Both the position numbers and the translations under genes were made by a program. Of a stretch of DNA of 64,000 nt, positions 56,744 to 64,000 are shown piece after piece. The notes below the pieces were generated by a model, which made no database searches, was not told the DNA's origin, and saw only the letters and a program-made list of their open reading frames with translations. Source of the DNA: Rhynchospora pubera (taxonomy: Eukaryota; Streptophyta; Magnoliopsida; Poales; Cyperaceae); contig CM051459.1 of assembly GCA_028095005.1 (NCBI GenBank), positions 24,414,699 through 24,478,698 on the forward strand. The letters are read 5' to 3'. Positions within the stretch are counted from its first letter, which is position 1. The number at the start of each line of letters is the position of its first letter.

Positions 56744-57819
56744 TAAACCGGCCGGTCCGGTCTCAAAATTTTCCAGTTTAACCTATTCGGGGATCTTTTT
56801 AAGCGGTTCAGCATCAAAGCAGTTTTGAACGGGTAATGAACCAGACCAGGACCTGTTCCCTGGTTTTGAACTAATCAGTCCGGTCCAATTTCCAAAATAT
56901 TGGTTTATACCTCTTTTAGAGGCTAATGAATATTATGCCCTTATTCCATCTATTAATATCTTATTATTTTTCAATATTAATTTTTCGGAATTTTACGTGG
57001 TCCTTTCTGTATTGAACACAGAGTCAAGTCTTCTATATCTATCCAATAATTCAGTTGTCCATGTTCTACGATTGCAAGGACATTGCTGAAGCCTGAAAGC
57101 CTTCGCTTCTCGCATGGACCCGCCGCACCCGCGTTTAGTTTGGAAAAAAAAAAATCAAATCCGAGCAATTATTTATTTGTTTCGTTACTTTATGCCCCCC
57201 CCCCCCTAAGTTATCTCCTTTTAATATTGTTATATCCAATCAAGAATTGTCTGGAAAATTCAGAATCTACGTGCCTTAGAATAGACACTGAGGCTGAGGC
57301 TGCCGTGTTGGCTAAACAATTTTTATTTGTATGATTTAGACCATTTGCAGATATCCTATATATTATAAATTTCCCAGATAATTATATTTTCTTTTCTTTG
57401 ACTTGTTCAAACGACGAATTAGTCAAACAGATAATTCCGGGGGCATTACCCTTTACCCAGTTTCGACGCAGAAAATTAGGCGTAGAATGATTACTAAATA
57501 CTAAATTAAAATCCTTGATATACGCTGAACGCGCTTTCAGTTGTGTTCGCCAACGAAACAATGAACCACTGAATCATCATTAATTAATGCGGCTACGTAC
57601 GCCAACTTAATGATTTTTTCAGTGTTATTTGGGACATTTTTTTTTTTGTATATTTGATTTGTTTTATTAAGCTTATGAGGCTGATTGACTGTTTAAAAAA
57701 GAATTGATTTGTTTTATTATAGTTATTTTTTTTCTAATGTAAGTATGTAACTGGGCCGCGAACTAAAAAAGGGGCTAGTTTACTAATTACTACTGAATTA
57801 AGAAGTTTAAATGTGGTGT

Positions 57820-58090
57820 GGCAGAGTGGGTTAGGCCATATGGGCCTGGTATCAGATGGGAACATCAATTCACTTCTCTGGTATGTTTTTTAAATTACAA
57901 CATTTCAGGAAGTTACTTTGGGTTGGATTTGGATCACGAATTAACGATCAAGGTCTACGCATCAAAGCAAAAGGAAAGAACCGTTTGAAGGAAACTAGCA
58001 AAGCCTTAATTTCTTTTACTGTAACTTTTCACATCTTTTGTTAAATGGAAAAACGGTGGGTATTCCCACTTGTTTAAAAAAAAAAAATTA
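57820..58090 (+). mobile_element. tRNA-headed SINE candidate
   Basis: GTGTGGCAGAGTGGGTTAGG contains a perfect pol III A box (TGGCNNAGTGG). A weak B-box-like GGGAACATCAATTCAC follows 30-40 bp later. An unrelated body of about 200 bp then ends in a run of about 12 A. No clear target duplication was seen. It is not a functional tRNA gene: the arms do not close. Confidence 0.4.
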
Positions 58091-58198
58091 ACCTTTAATC
58101 TTGCCTACGGTTTTATTGCCAAAATAATAATAATAATAATAATAATAACAACAATACAATAAGACCTAATCCTCGTATAACTAAATTTTACTCACTAT

Positions 58199-58887
58199 TA
58201 GGGGTGTACAATAGACGGATCATAACTTTTTTATCAAAATTTCAACCCGACCCAATTATATCGGGTTGAAAAAAAACTTTAATTGACCCATCCGTAACCC
58301 AACCCAACCCATATAAATTTTCATCTACGGATTAATACAGGTTATGCGGGTTTAACGAGTTCTAATTTTAATTGTAGGAAAATAAAAATAGTCACATGAT
58401 TGAAATAAAAAAAATCAGTAGCACATCACATACAACACAACTTTGAACTCAAATAACAACAACAGCTCTGGGATAAATGACTTAACAAAATTACTTTTTG
58501 GTTCAAATGATTTTGCAAAAAAGTAAACGTGAATTAATGACCCGAGTAGTTATTTGAATTGTATTAATCACATGCAAATTAATTACTTAGCAAAAAAAAA
58601 ACACTTTTTATCCATGGTCAGTGGAGAAGACGAGGCGTGTTTGATATTGCAATTAATGAAAAGTAAATGCAAATTAATGTATTATGTTTGTTATGTGATA
58701 CACATAAGATATGATCAATAGAATTTAAACGGGTCGGGTTTGCATTCGGATTATTAAAGAAAAAACATAACCCGATCCAGTTACACCGGGTTAGTAAAAT
58801 TAAAACCCGAACCAATTCGAATTATGCTTGAACCCGTTAGAATACGGGTTGGGTCAAACGGGTTTTTATATTTCTCGTACAACCCTA
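58199..58887. mobile_element. hAT element (TAGGGGTGTAC ends), non-autonomous
   Basis: The ends are TAGGGGTGTAC and GTACAACCCTA. It is flanked by 8-bp repeats CTCACTAT and CTTACTAT (58191-58198, 58888-58895, one mismatch). Subterminal regions are packed with CGGGTT/AACCCG motifs. 689 bp with no transposase. Confidence 0.75.
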
Positions 58888-58895
58888 CTTACTAT

Positions 58896-61230
58896 GAATA
58901 TATATTTCTATTTGTAAATTTTTTATATATTATGTAGTTTTAAATTTTCTTGAATTATTATACTTATATTTATTGAAATTTCATAAATATTAAATATGTA
59001 AGGATTGAAAAAAAAATTAAATTTTTTTTTCATGTCGGATAATGAAAGCACGAGATCATGAAATCTTTCTTTCTTGTATTCGGGGATAACTTTACATATT
59101 TCTGCAAAATCTTTCTATTATTAAGTACGACAGGAACCATTTCGATGTGGTTCGATTTTTTCCCAAAAAAATGGAGGCTTAAGATGGTTTTAATACCATT
59201 GTATTATTTCTAATTTCGTACTTGCAGTTTGAACCACGATACTTGTTAATATTGGACTTTTGAAATCAGTGTTAACTTCGTAATTCCAAAACTCGATATT
59301 ATTATTATATTATAATTTTAATAACACAATAGTCAATAATGTGTTTAAATTTTATTTTTATAAAGACTATTAAAAGAATCTCCAGCATCTTGGCTCCACT
59401 AAGGGGTGGCAAAAAAACTCGTGGCTCATGGCTCACTCGAAGTCGAGGTCAATTCAATATTTATTCGACATTGGCTCGTTCGATTTGGGCTCGGAGCAAA
59501 TTTGACTCGTTCGAATTTAGCTTGAAATTAACTCGATATATAATTTTGTTAACTATTTTATAATATTTATTATCAAATTTGATATACAATAAATTTCTTG
59601 CTTATAACTAATAAATATTAATGGATCATGCTATGGTGGACCCAAAAATTTTTACAAAATGTTACACGATAAATGATAGTCGTATAAAATTGGAGGGATA
59701 AAATCGGTATATCCTAACCCCTCTCTCTCCGTTTCTCCGTTTGTCCGTCTCTGTCCGTTAAGCAGTGCAATAAAAAAAAAAAAGATTCTATCGGACAAGA
59801 CAGTAACCTGATCGGAACCAAATGCCTTCTAAAAATTGGAATCAAAATTCATTTTTTTCATACATTCTTCTATCCGAACATTTCCCCTTTCGATAGAAAA
59901 TTTGAAAACCTGGAAGATCGAGTAGCTCCTCTCATTCATTTGATATTATCTTTACGTACTCCTAGTCTCCCTTGATTTCCAATCTGAAAACCTGTGGAAC
60001 TGGCTTTTTCTATTTTTCTTGGCTGTAATAAGTAATGCTTGGCTTGGTTAGTTTTTCTACATTCTAGCAATAATGATGAAAATGGTGGTGCTTAAAATTA
60101 CAGGAGCCTTGTCAGAACATCATGTATGTAACTATGGCACTATCATTCAAGTGAAACAGAATTCTAGTAGAAAGAGTGTGTCAGGGGTGGTTACCACGTC
60201 TCCCTTTCCTTGCCGCCGAGTCTCAATTATTTTATAGAAATGATTGAAAAAAGCCAAAAATAATTGACGGTTGGAGGGAATCTCAATTTCTTTTTTCAGA
60301 AATGATTGACTGAAGCTAAATAAAATTTGAGGGTCGGCGACTACTCTCAAATTTGGGTCCCACATCTAACAAACCTGACCCGAAGGTGTGAAATGTATAT
60401 AATAGAGTATTGCTGACTCAGCCTCCATTTCGAAACGCTAATCTTATCTTTAATTATTGAATTTTTTCAAGAAAGCATTTATAAAGTTGGTGGCCAAAAA
60501 ATTCAGCCTCAATGTGATTTCAATATATGGTCATAACTTTAAAATTTATATGAATAAATTTCAAGCTACCCTTCAAATTTTGCTATTTCTTGTGGCCCCC
60601 GTTCTTTCTTTAAGCCACAATTAGTTGAGTTCTTAACTTATATGTATAAAACTATTAAATTTAACTTCACTAACAATTGGTTTGGTTTCGGGACATAAGA
60701 ACTGTACAAATTGTCATGTTATGCGTGCACAATCATGTGCAGATCGCAATTAATATGTTGCATATATGAAATGGTAAATACTCAGGTAACTGTGTGTATA
60801 TATATAGTTGCATCGGATCCATGCACGGAATGTGCTGCATGTGGTATGATGGCGTAAACAAATCAACGTGACTAACTCATTATGATATGATCGTCTTCTT
60901 TATACAGAAGAGATGGTTAAGGCACTCATTACTGACATCGTTTTAATATAAGTAAAGATACATTAGAAACACTTAGGAAATAGATATTTTCATTCAATAA
61001 TTCATTCTTCACATATATATTACATAAACAATTACTACTACGTACATATTTGTAAATATCACATTAAACTAACTTAGTTTAACACAAATACACAAGTCTT
61101 CAAGACAATTAAGGCACTCATTTTCTTATATTACATGAAAACTGCAAATTTGACCGGATTATATATATAAAACCCAACAGATAAACATTGAACAAATTAT
61201 TCATTTGACCAAGCAATAATTAAGTTTATT
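58896..61230. other. Intergenic DNA, 3' flank of the acyltransferase
   Basis: AT-rich with no gene. One hAT-like end (AAGGGGTGGCAAAAAAACTCG, about 59399) with following GGCTCG/CGAGCC repeats has no visible partner. The last few hundred bases are presumably the 3' untranslated region of the BAHD gene. Confidence 0.35.
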
Positions 61231-61241
61231 CCTTCTAACAA

Positions 61242-62564
61242 TTACATCCTACTCGTCGGACAACCTATTTGTTTACACCCTACTGCAGATTCTTCAATAG
61301 AATAGCAAATCTGTCTAAACACATCGATACGATCCTCAGACAGTGCCAGAAAAACGTCAACCCCACCACGCTCCTTGCATGATGGAGAGAACTCGATCGT
61401 ACCTTCTATTGGTTCGTTCGGCTGGAAAAAAGCACTTGGCTGGCCAAATCCAAAATCCAAATCACTGAAACGAAAACCCAGCCAACTGTTTATTTCCAAG
61501 TGAGGGGAAAGACTAGTCCCAGTAGCTACATAGGTTGTACTCAGTTGTTCACCTTTCTCACTTGCAATCGCACCAAAATCAATAAAAGACTTTATGTATG
61601 TATCATCCACCTGGGCGACAGCTTTCCGTATTACTATGACAACTTGTGCATAACTCAATGTGAGAAGATCTTTCACACACAACCTCGGGTAGGCCCATAG
61701 AACCATGTTACCAAAGAAGTTCAGAGGCACAGCTGGTTTAACCCTTCCTCGACAATTTATGGCTATTCTTATTTCTGTGAAGTCAGTTTCCTTCAAACCA
61801 CGTGCAACAGTAATCTTTTTCCATAAATGGGAAAGTAGGCACTCAAACTTAGTACAACCACCAGGTACTAAAGCCTTTAGGTCTGATATGAAATCCACAG
61901 AAAAATGTACTGTCAAATTTTGGGCTTTGTTCCAGTGTGAATCAAATTCTACTTTCTTGAACTCGATGTTTGCATGATCGAACGAGGTCATTGGTATCTT
62001 CCTTGGGACAACAATTGCCCCTCGGTCAAGAAAAGGAGTGGCCAGTGCATGCATGCCCGGTGTGCGAACTGTCTGAGCCCATGCAGAGCAAAAGTTACTA
62101 ATCGACTGACCATCACCAAGAAAGTGATGACAAGTCAGTCCAATTACGAGGCCACCACACATGTATCGGTTTAGCTGTACTTGCATGAGCTCCTCTATAC
62201 CTTCATCAGTACTAGGGTATAGCTCCTTGAGATTTTTAGTTCCTTCAAGAGATATGTTCTTGCACAGTGTTGATGAAACCCTCACCTCAATTACACGTAT
62301 CCCGGCATTGTTGAGAGCAATGCACAGTTGGTGCTTGCTATCAAAAGTTAAACGGCCAGCAGCGTGAGGAAAGTGCGAAAGAACTTGTGATAAACCGTGT
62401 TTTAATTGTTTGTTTGATGGGGTTGGTGATTGAAAAACAATGATGTTCGGGACATGGCCAGGAAAAGCTGTTCGGTCAAAAATTGTTAGAGGGATTAACG
62501 TATCAGAGGACTGGAAAGAAGTTGCAGGTTTCAATAGACTGGTACAAGTAATCTCTGTTGCCAT
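61242..62564 (-). CDS. BAHD-family acyltransferase
   Basis: A complete intronless 440-residue frame. The catalytic HxxxDG motif is HFLGDG at residues 147-152. The structural DFGWG motif appears as DFGFG at 370-374. Both lie in the expected positions for the family (usual length 430-460). BAHD enzymes transfer acyl groups from CoA thioesters to alcohols or amines in the cytosol. The overall look (short N terminus, FPHAAGRL, HHFLGDGQS, NFFGN) recalls the agmatine/tryptamine hydroxycinnamoyl- or benzoyltransferase branch. The acceptor cannot be told from sequence, and shikimate or alcohol acceptors remain possible. A TATATA box lies about 95 bp upstream of the ATG (62651-62658, minus strand). 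The gene stands alone, with no pathway neighbours in the window. No frame damage is seen. Confidence 0.92.
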   Translation of the reverse strand: MATEITCTSLLKPATSFQSSDTLIPLTIFDRTAFPGHVPNIIVFQSPTPSNKQLKHGLSQVLSHFPHAAGRLTFDSKHQLCIALNNAGIRVIEVRVSSTLCKNISLEGTKNLKELYPSTDEGIEELMQVQLNRYMCGGLVIGLTCHHFLGDGQSISNFCSAWAQTVRTPGMHALATPFLDRGAIVVPRKIPMTSFDHANIEFKKVEFDSHWNKAQNLTVHFSVDFISDLKALVPGGCTKFECLLSHLWKKITVARGLKETDFTEIRIAINCRGRVKPAVPLNFFGNMVLWAYPRLCVKDLLTLSYAQVVIVIRKAVAQVDDTYIKSFIDFGAIASEKGEQLSTTYVATGTSLSPHLEINSWLGFRFSDLDFGFGQPSAFFQPNEPIEGTIEFSPSCKERGGVDVFLALSEDRIDVFRQICYSIEESAVGCKQIGCPTSRM

Positions 62565-62664
62565 TATATTTGGTATTTAATTAAATATATCAATGGCACT
62601 ACAACTTTGTAATTGGAATGTATGATAAGTAGGAGCTTGGACATGAAGGGTACGAATGGTGGGT

Positions 62665-63180
62665 ATATATTGCCGGAGCAATTAAATGAAGACGTATTAA
62701 CTATATATAATTAGTTAGATTAACATCCAGGTCTTTAAACATATATAATCAAATGGATTAGTTTTCTTATCCAACAACTGTGATGCCATTCATATTTTAA
62801 TTAACGGATGGTTGCATTATTGACCATATCAATCTTTATGGTAGAAGATATATAATTATATACTACTACTTCCAAATGGCAGATTTGGCAACTAATATTT
62901 CATTTCTCCTGGCATTTATTGATTCAGTACATATTTTATGAACATCCTAAATATTCAGATGTTGCCTAGTGCAGGCGCATATGTTTAATTAGGTAGGCAC
63001 TTATGTCAGCATTTCGTAGAAAACTGGTAGGATATATCCTTTCCCCAACCAGTCACCAACCCCCCCCCCCCCCCACCCCACACACAAATTTCTTTTGAAC
63101 CTCTCGAAAGTAACTGGGCCGAGACCCAAATCACTAGCCAATTTAGAAATTCAAATACGGTCATATGGGCCTTGGCAATT
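62665..63180. other. Upstream region of the acyltransferase
   Basis: 5' flank of the BAHD gene followed by AT-rich DNA and a C tract (63059-63074). No other gene. Confidence 0.35.
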
Positions 63181-63189
63181 ATTCATTTT

Positions 63190-63507
63190 GGGCCGTTTGG
63201 ATCGCTTAGGAATAAGGGGGCCGTTTGGATCAAGTGGGAATTTGGAAAATTTTCTATTCCTAGACATAAATTTATTATACAATCCAAACTCTTCACAAAA
63301 TTACACACTTCCCAATATTTTATGCCTACGAATAGGAAATTCCTCTTATTCCTAAGCGATTCAAACGGCCCCAAGAGGAATAGCCTATTCCTAAACGGAA
63401 AACATTGGAAAGTGTATAATTTTGTGAAGAGTTTGAACGATTAGAAATAAATTTTCGTCCGAAATTTACTATTCTTATTTATTCCTTACCCATCCAAACA
63501 GCCCTTT
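63190..63507. mobile_element. Nested Tourist-like MITEs
   Basis: GGGCCGTTTGGATCGCTTAG (63190) is followed within 30 bp by a second start GGGGCCGTTTGGATCAAG (63219). Complementary ends lie at about 63354-63373 (CTAAGCGATTCAAACGGCCC) and about 63489-63507 (CATCCAAACAGCCC). Two or three copies of the same family appear to be inserted into, or beside, one another. Confidence 0.55.
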
Positions 63508-63879
63508 AGTACCACACACACGTCCATACCAAAACAATTCATTTCTCATTTTCTCTAGTGTGCGGTGTGCCTTTTTAATTGGAACTGTAAAGTTAATTTG
63601 GGTTGGACCACAGTCAGAGACACCGCTTCAAAGGAAAAATAAACTGTTGAAATTAAAGGTGGTAACTAAGTTAATTTGGGTTGGACCACTAGTTTTCCAT
63701 GTATTTATATTGTATACAGCTTGTTAGGAGTTTCCTTAATAAATTTACACCTGAGACTCTGATAACCTCTGTTGTCATCAAAGAAATTCTACCTCCAAAA
63801 ATTGAAGTCATAATATTGACGTATTGCTTAGAATAATGCTAATTGAAATGCACAATACACAAATATATTTTAAAAAATA

Positions 63880-64000
63880 AATCTGTTTTTGAGATCGGAA
63901 TATGAGAATCCGATACAACCCAGTATCGATACTACGTTGTATCGGAATCCAGGATTCCGATATGAGTGTCGGAATCTGGGATTCCGATATCGTAATAATA
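63880..64000. repeat. Palindromic CGGAATC repeats at the window edge
   Basis: CGGAATCCAGGATTCCG and CGGAATCTGGGATTCCG occur 20 bp apart, each nearly palindromic, with ATCCGATAC/GTATCGG motifs upstream. This is probably the end of an inverted-repeat element that continues outside the window. Confidence 0.45.

Noticed and set aside
61500..62367. Plus-strand ORFs within the acyltransferase
   Set aside because: Antisense shadows of the intact BAHD frame with no recognisable domain.

Overview
The window is nuclear DNA from a flowering plant. The evidence is spliced genes with GT-AG introns, a cytosolic ribosomal protein gene, a cluster of plant-type flotillin genes, a BAHD acyltransferase, a FAR1/MULE transposase, and dense Tourist, hAT, Mutator and CACTA elements plus a Ty1/copia retrotransposon. 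The DNA is AT-rich and gene-poor. I cannot place it to family or order. Coordinates of repeat termini were read by eye from terminal inverted repeats (TIRs) and target-site duplications (TSDs). Intron borders were inferred from GT-AG and reading frame. Family names come from remembered family features, not from a search.

Layout. 1-5 kb: a Harbinger-like element carrying proteasome RPN3-like exons (1129-2401), a fold-back hAT-type MITE, then RPS17 on the minus strand (4488-4925) with a TATA box, telo-box and site II motifs. 5.3-11 kb: two different Mutator-like elements (MULEs) abut and share one 9-bp target sequence. The first holds a small split gene and a 99-bp/198-bp higher-order tandem array. 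11-18 kb: a copia integrase remnant, MITEs, and a LINE 3' end split by a CACTA element that carries an OTU-protease-like exon. 18.6-45 kb: three flotillin genes, all on the minus strand (FLOT-a 18600-21372, FLOT-b 27096-28744, FLOT-c 43251-45063), with many transposons between them. These include a 1.85-kb MULE with a perfect 9-bp TSD and a 5.8-kb copia element (32509-38327) with matching 272-bp LTRs and a broken pol. 47.6-55.8 kb: a run of Mutator-type elements lying in (TA)n tracts. The largest, at about 50022-55397, has ~150-bp TIRs and two convergent genes: a small GRF zinc-finger/membrane protein and a three-exon FAR1-type transposase. 56-64 kb: SINE/LINE tails, MITEs and an intact intronless BAHD acyltransferase (61242-62564).

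How it fits together. The ordinary host genes are RPS17, the flotillins and the acyltransferase. Everything else of note is mobile DNA. The most interesting system is the two-gene MULE at 50-55.4 kb. It has the convergent, TIR-driven layout of maize MuDR, but the second gene encodes a GRF finger plus a membrane segment. Other strong signals are exon capture by at least two and perhaps four DNA transposons of different superfamilies, reuse of one 9-bp target by two MULEs, a MITE sitting 15 bp inside a flotillin 5' splice site, and a gag-less copia element whose leader is an array of small quasi-palindromes with covarying arms.
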